64,000 nucleotides of DNA from NCBI RefSeq assembly GCF_040954835.1, contig NC_090698.1, positions 23,805,501-23,869,500 on the forward strand. Reading direction: 5' to 3'. This DNA comes from Lepisosteus oculatus. Its lineage: Eukaryota > Chordata > Actinopteri > Semionotiformes > Lepisosteidae. Shown in pieces: positions 1 to 10,067 of the stretch. Positions within the stretch are counted from its first letter, which is position 1; each line of letters opens with the position of its first letter. The position numbers and the translations under genes are program-made. The notes under the pieces were generated by a model. It was given only the letters and a program-made list of their open reading frames with translations. It searched no databases and was not told the DNA's origin.

Positions 1-345
1 CGCTTTACAGGATGACAATAACAATAAATAAGAAGACTACAACAATAAATAAGAAGATTTCACAAGACAGGACACAATTATAATTACAACAATACAACAA
101 TAACAATAGAGGAGACTGTGGAAGGTGGTATTAAGAAGAGCAGAGGGGTGAAGAATGGAACCAGTTAAGTAAAGGCTTTTCTGAAGAAGAACGTTTTGAG
201 TCTGGATTTGAAGGAGTTTAGAGAAAGTGACTCTCTTATATCCTTGGGCAAAGAGTTCCAGAGCTTGGGGGCATAGCAGGAGAAGGCCCTGTCGCCCATA
301 CAAAAGAGGTGGTTGACACCGCAACCTGGTTGTTTTGGTAACATG
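1..345 (-). mobile_element. 3' end of an L2-like non-LTR retrotransposon (LINE), truncated by the window edge
   Basis: Minus-strand reading at about 350-165 gives the typical C-terminal tail of an L2/jockey-type reverse transcriptase ORF, including GDRAFSCYAPKLWNSLP followed by SLNSFKSRLKTFFF. The frame then stops and a T-rich 3' UTR runs to base 1, where the sequence reads TCCTGTAAAGCG, the start of the classic L2 3' terminus. Only the last 60 or so residues of the ORF are present and there is no catalytic motif, so this is a 5'-truncated dead copy. The exact family is not assigned. Confidence 0.75.
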
Positions 346-792
346 AGCAAAATAGCTGGGATATTTTAAATAAATTTAAAAACTGGGAAATAAAATTGCT
401 ATTTGATGTCCAGAAAAATTGTTTTTCTTTTTGTTAAAAACAAATTGACAAAAATCATTTTATTATATATCCACCCAGTTTGGATTGGCACAGTGACAGT
501 GACTTCCATAATCATGCAGTTTAGGACACATAGATATGTTCCTCAGACATGCCTACCTGCAGATCCATTTTGTCATTTGGCATGCTACAAGCTCCATAGT
601 GCCCAACATGAGAGTTTGTAGTGATTGGAACAATGGTGCTGATGTCATCACAGGTGCCTAGCAAATAATGGGAGCTGTTAATTCGCCAGAAAGTAAAGAT
701 GACCCTGGTGACTCGTACCAACTCTTAGTCAGGTGTGTACTGCTGTTTGGGGAATCTTGGTCACAATCACCTAGTGACAGAACAAAACGAAC

Positions 793-1095
793 TTGAACCT
801 GAACTTTATTGCCATATGTAATGGTACATGTATTGGTACAATGGAATTCTTAATTACAGAAAGTCTATCGATTGTTAAAAAAGTGTAAAAACACAAAGTG
901 CAGACAGTGCATCAAGACAATATACAGACAAACAGTAGACAATGTACAAGTAAAAAAGTAAACAGTTTGAATGTAAACAATGCAGATCTTAACAGGGACT
1001 GCAATAAATAAGAAATCATAATGAGTTAGATGGTGTAGGTGTGGTCTGAGGGGCATGGCCAAATGTGTTCGACAATCGCACTGCTTGTGGGTAGA
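793..1095 (-). mobile_element. Probable LINE 3' UTR fragment
   Basis: This begins with a segment reading AACTTTATTGCCATATGTA followed by a TACAATGGAATTCTT-type block and runs of short AC- and GTGCA-like words. The pattern is recurrent at 3' ends of fish non-LTR elements. No coding frame remains. Orientation is inferred from the placement of the TTTATTG block and is uncertain. Confidence 0.4.
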
Positions 1096-1261
1096 AGCTA
1101 TTGGTGTGTACTAGTGACATCTCTAGAATGTTTACCTCACAAACCACAGGAAATAGTGGAAATTATGCAGAAAGGCATTTAGAATTGAGAACAGGAGTCA
1201 CTTTTGTACAACAAAGGGTTGTGGGTGTATGGCAAAAGCTATCCAGTCATGTTGTTGAAGA

Positions 1262-1400
1262 CAACACTCTGGCTTCTTTCAAGAAGCTGACGAATGTAAT
1301 CCTCTGATCGATGAGCTACCAACAATAAAACAAGCCAGATAAGAGGAATACCCTTGTCTTGATTGGGACTTTTCTGGTGTTTTAATACTGATATTCAATT
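1262..1400 (+). mobile_element. CR1-like LINE 3' end fragment
   Basis: The string CTGGCTTCTTTCAAGAAGCT, followed by a degraded GATG..ATCCTCTGATCGATGAGC and an AACAAGCCAGA block, is the usual end of CR1-type ORF2 plus its 3' tail. Related ends occur at 14200-14290 and 63880-64000 on this strand and at 32930-33115 on the other. Only about 140 bp is recognisable. Confidence 0.45.
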
Positions 1401-3200
1401 TCTTGAGACCAAAAGGGACAATTCCAGTCACATAATAATCACGTAGTTCCTAAGCCACAAAAAAAAAACTACAATGATACTCTGTAGATGGATGAGTAAG
1501 ACATTAGAACAGATGTTAATGACCAACTTATTAAATACTAAAAAAACGATGGAAATATTTCAAGCAATGTGGTGACAAAAAATGTCTAGAATATACTCTT
1601 ATGAATATTCTAGTCGATCTTAGTTTGGATTTTAGAGACACATTTTGTGCTTTGTATTGCTCAACGAAGGTGTATTGTAGGTTACCAGCTGTTGTATTTG
1701 GTAATATGATTATTGCCAGAGAGACATACCAGAACAAAGATTCAGTGCCCGCAATCCACAAAGCTAAGACATATTTTCATGTTCAGTGTATTGCAGTGTA
1801 ACTTTATCAAGATATGTTGTGAGAAAAATCTCATTCCCACGTGACATCCCAGCCAAGCTGCCCCAGGGGGATTTTTTATGGAAAGCACAGTGGATCAGAA
1901 CTTGAAACTAAGCCACTACTCATGTGGTTTGCAAGTATCACTCACCATTTTATTGTGCAATCCCATTGTTAATTATTTCCAACACTGTACAAAGAGAAAT
2001 ATAACTGCTGTTGTAACACTTTGCTCTTGATTACAATGAATATAGTTTTGCTTTTTCAAGCTTAAATGTGGTTATCTGCACTTTGGCGGCCTCCTTTTGT
2101 ACTGGATTGAATGATCCATACATCACATTTTATGTATTTTAGGTACTGTATATACAGTAGTTGGCAGATAGAACAAAACATTCCAAATCACACATACTTG
2201 TGGTTTACACATTATAGTAGGAAAAACCTAACACTGTAGGTTCTTCCTTCAGGGTGGTCATATCAGTGGAACAATTACAATTTAATCAACACAGGTCCAC
2301 AACTATGTTTCACTGGGTTTATGTCCAGGCTCTGTGTTATTCACATAAAATGAAAGCCCTTTAATTTTTTTTTAACCTTAAACAGACTATTTTAAAATGA
2401 TAAGTGGTAGATCAACAGAAGATTGTGAGAAAAAACGACATGGATATTACAGTTTCATGACTTGTGAGTAACATGTAAATATACTGTAGTCAACAATAAA
2501 CTGTAGTTAACAATTAGGTGCAGCTGTATTCAATAATTGCTAGAGCAGTAGTTTTGCCCCAAAACTAACAGTAATGAAACTGAATGGTTACGCAGATGAT
2601 GGCAACAGCAAAGCCACAGAATGATACACACCAACGAATTCACCAGCTGTAGAATTTACACATTTCTGTAGTTTTGAAGTGTATAGGAGATTGAATGTGA
2701 CACCTACAAACAGTGATGTTCATGCTTCATAAAAAGAACATACAGATTGCCTAAGCAAAGCAAAAGGTCCATGTGTACAATTAGCTATTTGTACAGGAAA
2801 TAAGATGCGAGTCTGTTGATTAATATCTGCATGGATGGTAGCAAAGGAAGTCACAATGCCAGGAAATATTCTGTTAATGGGAGGTAATGCATTCCATTTC
2901 AAACTGGCAATTAATTCTGAGTGTTGGACATTTGTTTAATGAACTGAGACATGTACAGACAGCTAGTCCATGATGGGATAACCAAATGTTTAAAACCCAA
3001 GCAAATATACATAAAGATAATAAAAATGTGTTGACTAAAAAGCAATATGTATCAGTTTCTTATAATTACAAATGTTGTTTGAAAGGTTTTAAAATAAAAA
3101 AAAAACGTTTTCAATATAAAAACAAAATTAATATACTGTATATGGGCATATTTCTTATATAATAGGAAGGAGTTCTGAGGCAAAAAGTAGGTTTGAGTTA
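1401..3200. other. Intergenic stretch, nothing recognised
   Basis: AT-rich sequence without a convincing coding frame, RNA gene or recognised repeat. Small AT palindromes occur, for example around 2147-2160. The short open frames on both strands lack a protein-like residue mix. Confidence 0.5.
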
Positions 3201-3204
3201 TTTT

Positions 3205-3555
3205 TTAAATGGCCCACAACTCAGAGATGCAACAATTTATTGTAATAGAGTGTACATATTTACTTTTTTGCTTTTTACTTTTACAATATATTGCTAAATT
3301 AGGAAGAGCTCTGAAAAAACGTTTTGCAGCATCAGATGTCAAGTTAATGGTCCTTGGAATTATACTTAATAATGCAGGACTGAACAGTTTGTACTTTTTT
3401 ATTAACCGTTCTACTTGCTTCTTGAATACAAATGCAGCAACATCTTCTTCGTTCATGTACTGTACAGTGTTAGGGTCAATAAATCCTCTTTCAGGAGCTC
3501 CAGGAACAGAAATTAAAGATTGAAAATATCCCATGTTCAGATTGGTTGATAGCAA
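3205..3555 (-). CDS. Unrecognised coding-like open frame, possibly an exon or a TE/pseudogene remnant
   Basis: A 116-codon open frame opens with TTG; the first ATG is at 3534-3532. The residue mix is protein-like: a segment SVPGAPERGFIDPNTVQYMN is followed by an acidic/hydrophobic stretch, then a lysine-rich helix (KKQVERLIKKYK) and a second helical block (SDAAKRFFRALPNLAIY). It ends with a stop in an AT-rich tail. Upstream on the same strand, about 3717-3655, another short frame (MLNKPVGIIKVINEYKEFL) also looks coding and is separated by stops. I do not recognise the family. It could be the 3' end of a retrocopy, a transposon-encoded protein, or a last exon of an unannotated gene. It lies about 6 kb downstream of the TTC33 stop, on the same strand. 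Confidence 0.3.
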   Translation of the reverse strand: MLSTNLNMGYFQSLISVPGAPERGFIDPNTVQYMNEEDVAAFVFKKQVERLIKKYKLFSPALLSIIPRTINLTSDAAKRFFRALPNLAIYCKSKKQKSKYVHSITINCCISELWAI

Positions 3556-3735
3556 AAGATTTGATTTTTCGATTATAATATAATACTGTATATTGTACAG
3601 TACAAGAGCATTCCATGAAAATGTTTAGATTTATACAGTCACTGAATGTCTAGATGTCTAAAAATTCTTTGTACTCATTAATAACTTTAATGATACCCAC
3701 TGGTTTGTTCAGCATTTTAATTAACAATCAATTCT

Positions 3736-4326
3736 ATCCACCAATTTTCTACCTACTTCGTAGAATTCTGGGTAGTGGGGGAGCTATAACTTATCCTGGA
3801 AAGCAACGGATGTAAGCAGTGCCAGATTTCCCATTAGACACTGTAGACATAGTGCCTAGGGCCTACGAAAGGAGGAAAACACTAATGACAAACAAAAAAC
3901 AAGCTGAAACAACATGTTTGCAATCGACTCTAGGTGCTCCAAATCAATAATCATACGCTATCTAGCGGCTGTTCTAGAAACTAGAAGTATCGAAGTTATG
4001 GTCAGTCGACTCGCTCCATCAATCACATCCTACGAACACCAAAATCTGGCCCTGGATATAAGGCAGGAAACACTCTGGAGATGACACCAATCCATCGCAA
4101 GGCAGACACAGACACAGACATAAACACTCCAGGGCCAATTTTCCCAGAAGCCAGTTAACCTACCAGCATGTCTTTGGACTGTGGGAGGAAATTATAACAC
4201 CCAGAAGAAATCCACACAAACGTGGGGAGAACATAACAACTCCACACAGATAGCACCCCATGATTTGAACCCAGGGCCCCAGGATTGCAAGGCAGCAATG
4301 CTAATCACTGCAGCACCGTGCTGCTC
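3736..4326 (-). mobile_element. tRNA-derived fish SINE with GGATAAG/AAATGG-type tail, interrupted by a MITE
   Basis: Read on the minus strand from 4326, it starts with a tRNA-like head (AGTGATTAGCATTGCTGCC, then GGGTTCAAATC as B box). It continues with the conserved body TTTCCTCCCACAGTCCAAAG, ACATGCTGG..GGTTAACTGG and a GGATAAG..AGCTCCCCCAC block, and ends with a GTAGAAAATTGGTGGAT tail. Body and tail are split by a 238-bp insertion at 3817-4054. Same family as the copies at 33762-34088 and 61883-62160. Confidence 0.75.
3817..4054. mobile_element. hAT-like MITE nested in a SINE
   Basis: The termini are CAGTGCCAGATTTCCC at the left and the reverse complement of CAGGGCCAGATTTTGG at the right, so 12 of the first 13 bases match as inverted repeats of hAT style (CAGnGCC). 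The flanks are GATGTAAG (3809-3816) and GATATAAG (4055-4062), an 8-bp target duplication with one mismatch, the size typical of hAT elements. Removing the insert rejoins the SINE body. There is no transposase, so it is non-autonomous. Confidence 0.75.
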
Positions 4327-4641
4327 TCAACAATTAGTTGATACATTTGATTAAAATAGGTACATGTGAGTATTTATAAATGTGCATTCCAGCTTGGCAC
4401 TCCAAGCCATGCTCTAGTCATCACTGGGACATTGCAGATATACAACATGTGTAGAAACACACTCAGCTGTCACATTATATTTGAACCTGCAAAGCAGCCT
4501 AGAATGTCAAATTCTACATTGTAGAAAACTAGAAAAAGAACAAAAAAACAATCAGGACTGTTCCCACTGTCTGAAGAATGATTATTGTCCACCCTGTAAC
4601 TGTAAGACGCCAACTTCACATCACTAGTTGGAAGGGACACC

Positions 4642-4781
4642 CAGCAAGATGGGTCACACTCTGTCACTCAAAGTGTGGTGACAGAGTTGAAACTAGTTCA
4701 AGTCATTAGTTGAGAGCAGAAATTTTAAGCATCGCTGAGGTTTGCTGGACCTGACTGAGTCAGTGCAGCCCCATCTTGCTG
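4642..4781. repeat. Inverted repeat with nested hairpin
   Basis: A perfect 12-bp pair, CAGCAAGATGGG at 4642-4653 and its complement at 4770-4781, encloses a second perfect pair CTCTGTCAC / GTGACAGAG (4659-4667 and 4678-4686, 10-nt loop). This may be a decayed foldback element or chance; no target duplication is evident. Confidence 0.35.
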
Positions 4782-5359
4782 CAAAAAGGCTGCTGTGGTG
4801 AGCTACCTGGAAGGACAGTCAGAGAAAGCCACATCATTCTTTCCAAATGGCAACGTCACTGCACATGATGAGCTGTAGTTTGGTTTTGGAGCATGAATAT
4901 GAAGCAAAATAGCAATATTTGGAGGAAAATGTGCACAAGCCTCATTGTTTCCAACCGAATGATTAGCATCCATCAAGGTCTGACAACTGTATATTAACAT
5001 AGGAGTACCATAAAAGTGATGTGTTAGTCATCCCTGAATATACTAGCATTTAACACATGATGGAGAGACTAAAGGCTGGTTAGGTACTTTGGACCTTTCA
5101 CCCACAGTATATAACCAACTCTTCATTTATGTATCTCTAACAAGGTGAGTTTTACATATTAATAAGAACTCAGCTAGCTGTGTTTCAATAGTAAAATAGT
5201 AATACATGCCTTCCTGAGTTCTCCTATTCCAAAGCTTTACCAATGATTATAATGAAAATCAAGACAACTTCACTGTGATCAATATGATGGAATTTTTCAA
5301 GTGCAAGAGCACTTTCACCACATTTCTAAATAAACAGCCTGGGCATGACACACATGCAC

Positions 5360-5421
5360 TAATGTAGTGCTGGATGAGAAGCACTTTACAAATGTAAAGC
5401 ACTACATCCAACACTACATTT
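5360..5421. repeat. Near-perfect palindrome, left arm of a longer inverted repeat
   Basis: The block is close to self-complementary around CTTTAC-AAAT-GTAAAG: ATGTAGTGCTGGATG on the left matches the complement of CATCCAACACTACAT on the right with one mismatch. Positions 5369-5397 also form a perfect 29-bp inverted repeat with 6129-6157. Confidence 0.6.
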
Positions 5422-6160
5422 CTTACAGAAACCTTCATCAGCTAGTACAATTGACCAAACGATAAATATATTTAAATATATAAGGTTTATTTTTATATAC
5501 TTTTATATACTTTATTTTTATATATATTATTTTTATATAAGATTTAAGATTTCTCCAAGCCCATAGTTTCTCATTTCACCTCAGATGACCATGATCACAC
5601 TGATCTCTCTGTCTCTGTTCTCAAAGAAGGGTTTCTCAACTCCCATAGCAGAAGAACAACAGAAACGAAACTCATTCACACCATCCCCCTTCTCTCAGTG
5701 ACCAACTTATTTTCGTGTAATCTTCTCTATTCTCATGCAGGTTTTGACTTCACACCTTTCTTCAACCCTCTCCACTTTGCACTTCTTGAGTGGCCTCCCT
5801 GCCTCCTCCCCTCTCCCAACTTTTGTTCTTCTGTGCTATTTAATCTTTGCTGTCTGCCTTGTCTTTCTCACACCTGAAGAAGGCTTCACAGCCACAACAT
5901 TGTGTTTACTCTCTTCTCTTTTCAGCGTGGTACAGATGGTACAACTACAGATGTACAGTATCTTGCTGTATTTAAGAGGTAAGAAGGTGGAGGACATTAG
6001 CAGAACATGGAAAAGACACACTGCCCTCTGGAAAGTCCACACATTTCTAGATGACTGGCTTCATAATGGCCAATGGAACTCAATGACTGGACTTCTGAGT
6101 GGCTTCACAAGAAATAATAATAAATTCATTACATTTGTAAAGTGCTTCTCATCCAGCAGA
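5400..6160 (+). mobile_element. Repeat-derived segment with a Penelope-like block, bounded by inverted arms
   Basis: Between the inverted arms at 5369-5397 and 6129-6157 lies pyrimidine-rich sequence. It ends at 5869-5930 in CACACCTGAAGAAGGCTTC, then CACAGCC and a TTGTGTTTACTCTCTTCTC stretch. This is the same block, in opposite orientation, as the Penelope-like fragments at 7838, 21777, 27407 and 48873. The right end (AATAATAATAAATTCATTAC..GTAAAGTGCTTCTC) looks like an L2-type tail. A 147-codon frame across it is a by-product and not protein-like. Confidence 0.45.
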
Positions 6161-6790
6161 ATCCACAGGAAACACTGACCTTTGTTACAGCACAGCAGCC
6201 ATTATGCACCAGCAGTCCCCACAGCAGGGTTATCATCCATAATCTGAAAGCGAATAACATGACTTTGAAGAAAATGGATTAGCTGATTCATTCCTCTCGG
6301 TCCTTCCATGTATAACATCTCTTAGATATAGTGTTTCAAATAAAAATGTTAGTATTATTTTTGTGAATGGCCAAATAAAATGTCTGACGGTTTTAACTAG
6401 ACCTAAATTGTGAGGGTCAATGTGACATAAATATTTTTTTTAAAAGTACATCTTAAAGACTTGTTCCTGTCTCAGTACTGGATGTTATCTGGATGTTAAA
6501 TGTCATATTTCAATGAAGAAAAACAAAACTTGTCTTCAGTTAACATTCTGACTGCTACTGCATACTGCTGGCACACTGTTCAATCCTCATATCTTGTGTG
6601 CCGCAATACTGCATTTTATTACTGTGTATACTGTATTCTTCCCAAGCATTCAGCATTTAGCTTTTTTGATGGATGTCTTCTGTGGGTTTAACCATATATA
6701 CATAACATTGTTTTAGATTTTGTACAACATAAATCTTCCTTATTTTCTCCAAGTTATTTGCAAACCACAAAACCTAACCTTCTAAAAATG
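6161..6790. other. Intergenic stretch, nothing recognised
   Basis: No convincing gene, RNA gene or repeat is visible; short AT-rich frames only. Confidence 0.45.
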
Positions 6791-6794
6791 ATAA

Positions 6795-6930
6795 ACTAAT
6801 AATAATCTTTATTTATAGAGCACCTTCCATGGTGCTTTATAAGTATATGATGAGGAACATATCAGAGCAAAACTCCTGGATCCCCAGTTCTCAGAACCTG
6901 GAGTCAGGAGTCCAAAGAGCACAATGTGTA
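6795..6930 (-). mobile_element. Possible L2/SINE tail fragment
   Basis: An AATAATAATCTTTATTTATA motif followed by GAGCACC..GGTGCTTTATAAG resembles the reverse complement of an L2-type 3' terminus with short-repeat tail. No coding remnant. Confidence 0.35.
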
Positions 6931-7530
6931 GGCGTATATGGGGTTAACAGTTCACTGATGTAGCCTGAGCCAAACTGTTCCAACCCTTAAAGTATGCAGA
7001 CCAAATTGTTCGGAGGGTAATTACATCAAAAGTGATTTTTGGAGAGTATTAAAACCCACAATTCAAACATGTTATTAGAGACATCTAGTTCACAGCCAAC
7101 CTATTCCGAAAACAAACGTTTCTAAGAAGTTCAGAATCTGATTTCTAAAAGAGCATTAAAGCAGAGTTACTACTGTTATTAGGTAATATTGTCAAATATC
7201 ATAGTACTTTACATGTAGGCAATGAACCCTATAATGTATGTAACGCTATACTGTATGTAATAACCTCTGACATGTAGCAGCCACCTATGTGATGTGCAGC
7301 AACCATATTACATATGATCACCAACAGCCCCACTACATACCAGATCTGGTAGAGAAGTGAGAAACTGTTTTAACTATTGAATTAAGGAAGAACTTCTTAG
7401 GGAGGACAGATTGTACAAGACTGGAACTTAGTCAAGACAACAGAGTTAAAGCTCCAACTCTTTTCAAAACTGTCAAACCGGTGATGATGATCTCAGCCCT
7501 AATGTAGTTTTTTGCTGAAATCAAGCCCAT

Positions 7531-7800
7531 GAGGGGCAGAGTGGAGGCACTGTGGCTAAGGATCTGCGCCTGTGGCTAGAAGGTTGCCAGTTCAAATTCC
7601 ATGGCAAAGGAATCCTAAGCCGTTGGGCACCTGAGCAAGGCCATTAACCCCAACTGCTGCAGGGGCGCCATATAAATGGCTGTGCACTGATCCCAAGATT
7701 CTCTGTCCCTGTCTGTGTGTCTCACAGAGAGCAAGCTGGGATATGTGAAAAGACAAATTCTTAATGCAAGAAATTGTGTATGGTTAATAAAGTGATCTTA
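7531..7800 (+). mobile_element. tRNA-derived SINE, copy 1 of a tandem pair
   Basis: The tRNA-like head has an A-box-like CACTGTGGCTAAGGATCTG and a B box GGTTGCCAGTTCAAATTCC. A central CTGAGCAAGGCCATTAACCC block follows, common to many fish SINEs. The 3' end reads AATGCAAGAAATTGTGTATG then TTAATAAAGTGATC. It matches the copy at 7985-8262 along its whole length. Confidence 0.8.
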
Positions 7801-7837
7801 TCTTATGTCAAAGTCTTGAAATATTAACTCATATATA

Positions 7838-7974
7838 CAGAGGAACAAGTAATAGGTTTATTCCATGCTGAAAAAAAGAAGAAAGAGAACACAATGTTTC
7901 GGCCGTGGAGCCTTCTTCAGGTGACACTATTACTTGTTCCTTTGCAGCCTACGCATGCTGACGCAGCTACCCAC
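7838..7974 (-). mobile_element. Penelope-like terminal fragment, foldback arrangement
   Basis: The plus strand reads GGAACAAGTAATAGG..TTATTCCATGCTGAA, an AG-rich stretch, then CAATGTTTCGGCCGTGGAGC and CTTCTTCAGGTG. After this come CTATTACTTGTTCC and GCAGCCTACGCATGCTGACG, the reverse complement of the element's own other end. The piece is therefore two opposed parts of one repeat. It lies between two SINE copies. On the minus strand it carries the CTGAAGA..GGC..GCCGAAAC block. Confidence 0.6.
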
Positions 7975-7984
7975 CTCATAAATA

Positions 7985-8262
7985 CAGATATGGGCAGAGC
8001 AGTGGCTCTGTGGCTAAGGATCTGCGCCTGTGACTGGAAGGTTGCTGGTTCAAATCCCACAGCCGGCAGCGGAATCCTACTCCATTGGGCCCCTGAGCAA
8101 GGCCCTTAACCCTAACTGCTCCAGGGGTGCCGTACGATGGCAGACCCTGCGCACTGACCCCAAGCTTCTTTCCCTGTCTGTGTCTCAATGGTGAAAAGCT
8201 GGGTTATGTGAAAAGATGAATTCCTAATGCAAGAAATTGTATAGGGCTAATAAAGAAACATT
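7985..8262 (+). mobile_element. tRNA-derived SINE, copy 2 of a tandem pair
   Basis: The head contains GTGGCTCTGTGGCTAAGG (A box) and GGTTGCTGGTTCAAATCCC (B box). The core has CCTGAGCAAGGCCCTTAACC and TGCTCCAGGGGTGCC. The tail has AATGCAAGAAATTGTATAGG and GCTAATAAAG. It is less decayed than copy 1, judging from the intact boxes. Confidence 0.82.
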
Positions 8263-9622
8263 ATCAGATGGTCTTAAATACAGAAATAGAAAAAATAAAT
8301 GTTTTTCTGCACTGATATAAATCAGATGTTTCCATCTGCAACTGATACACTAAGCAGATGTGCCAGGGACCTGAAATTTCTTGCTCACATTGATGAAACT
8401 GAAAACTGACTGATTGTATTTCAAATGAGTAAAAAAAATCATACAGATTAGCATCTGAAGAAGGTATTCTTCTGTGAAGGGTATTCAAAATGTCTAGCTT
8501 ATGAACACAAGTCTGTGAAACAATCAAAATAAAAAATTTTCATATTTATTGAAATTTACTTGTTTTCATATAGAATAATCAACAATCCGTTTTAAATCCT
8601 ATATGTGTTTTTTGCATTACAAGTTTCTGTCTAGTTAAAAACAGTGTGATCATCAAAGTTTGCTGACTTTTCAGCTACTGAGACATTTCTCTTTAGGAAC
8701 AAGTAAAAGCAAATTATCTACAAAGTGCATTGTTAAAACAAAATACAATATGATGAACAGTCCTGGTTAGAGAAACCATTGTAGCAGCACCATGATACCT
8801 GATTTTCATGATATAAGCACAGTGAATTATTATGAAACAGACCGATACAAAAGATATGTGATATAGTCAGCTAAGCATAATACACATGTAGGCTTTTTTG
8901 AGTTTTTGAAAAATAAAAATCATAGTACAATTCAAATTTTGGAAATCAAAATTAGTAGTTAGCTTCTGAGTGGCAAGTAAGTGGCCTTGTTGGAGAACAA
9001 GATGAGTCCTAAACTTTGGAACTACCTGAGTAGCATCACGCCTTAGTGATGATGCAAAACAGTGTGTCACTGAGTGTTGTCATGGCTGCTGGAGTAAGGT
9101 CATCAGGAGAATCTTCACTTTGCTGTGAAATATTAATTCCTTTTCCAGCTTGATATCTCTTAGATTCAGAGCTGTCTGTTGCAACTGTGTTTGACCTCTA
9201 GCTGGTACAAAATGTCTGCTTTACTCACCCTGGGACCAGACAGCAAAAAAAAAGGGACTTTCTTAACAATGGTTCTCAGAGCGAGTATGTGATAGTTTGG
9301 ATTCCTCCTGTATGAACAAAAATGAATTTGATGAGTCAAGCTGAACAGCAACTGGGGACACCAAATTTGGGGCATAGATTAAGAAGCAACTAAAAAGAAA
9401 GTTGAATCAACGGACAACACAAAACTTTCCCTTTTCAGTCCCATAATGTGGCTACCTTCGCCTGCTTTAGCCAGCTCTTCTATACTTCTTTCAATCCCAG
9501 GGAAATAAGTACATATATGTGAAAACCTTCTTTAAAAACACCTCAAATATAACTGGACTATTCCTGTCAGCAGTTCAAAATCACGAGAAGTATGCATAAA
9601 TTACAACATTAATTTGCAACAA
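8263..9622. other. Region just downstream of TTC33; possible 3' UTR extension
   Basis: No repeat or independent gene recognised. Minus-strand poly(A) hexamers occur at 9628-9623 (ATTAAA) and 8550-8545 (AATAAA, followed by T-rich sequence). The TTC33 transcript could end at either, so part of this stretch may be 3' UTR. Confidence 0.35.
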
Positions 9623-9628
9623 TTTAAT
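9623..9628 (-). terminator. Candidate TTC33 poly(A) signal (ATTAAA)
   Basis: This is the first canonical-type hexamer I see downstream of the TTC33 stop, about 80 nt after it on the minus strand. Downstream sequence is only moderately T/GT-rich. A later AATAAA at 8550-8545 is an alternative, so the true end of the transcript is unknown. Confidence 0.25.
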
Positions 9629-9707
9629 AAAACTTAATATTAAGAAAAAAGTAAATCAGTACAATCAATACAGTTAATCCTTTTGACCTGGATAAAAGAG
9701 GTCACAG

Positions 9708-10067
9708 TCAACGTGCTTTGACAAACAGCTGATGAGAAGGCACTGTACTACTGTCCTTACTCTCACAGACAGTTTCAACAGTGCCAGACTCGGAAACAAA
9801 GACAGTTTTGTTCTTGAGTTTCTCATACTCCTTTTGCCTCTCAGCTACGGCAGCACAGGCAGCCACCACCTCATCGCTCTCAAAATCGTAGTCTGGGATC
9901 AGTTCTGGAGCAGCAAGCAACTGCTTGGCAGTCTCCTCTTCCAGCCTGGCCTGCTCCTCGATGGCTCTGCGCTGCTTCTGGAGCTTCATGGCCCAGGACA
10001 GGTCCTCTTCCCAGAGGGAGCGGTCCGTAGGAAAGAGGTGAATCGCGATCTGGAAGCTCTTCACTGC
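9708..10067 (-). CDS. TTC33: TTC33 coding exon 4 (last): third TPR helices and C-terminus
   Basis: A CAG acceptor at 10069-10068 opens an in-frame exon starting AVKSFQIAIHLFPTD and ending FVKAR before TGA at 9710-9708: 119 codons plus stop, residues 144-262. The first 30 residues complete the last TPR-like unit begun in the previous exon (SLWEEDLSWA). A glutamine/arginine/glutamate-rich helix follows (KLQKQRRAIEEQARLEEE), then IPDYDFESDEVVAACAAVAE, the most conserved part of the family's tail. The final segment (TVFVSESGTVETV) also fits the family. The exon is clearly richer in GC than the surrounding intron, as expected of coding sequence. Confidence 0.95.
   Translation of the reverse strand, partial: AVKSFQIAIHLFPTDRSLWEEDLSWAMKLQKQRRAIEEQARLEEETAKQLLAAPELIPDYDFESDEVVAACAAVAERQKEYEKLKNKTVFVSESGTVETVCESKDSSTVPSHQLFVKAR

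Noticed and set aside
5735..6178. 147-codon plus-strand frame
   Set aside because: It runs through pyrimidine-rich repeat-derived sequence including the Penelope-like block. The residue mix is Leu/Ser/Phe-rich from CT-rich DNA and there is no known domain.
7542..7615. tRNA genes in the SINE heads
   Set aside because: A and B boxes are present but the cloverleaf is not complete, and the sequence continues into the SINE body in both copies.
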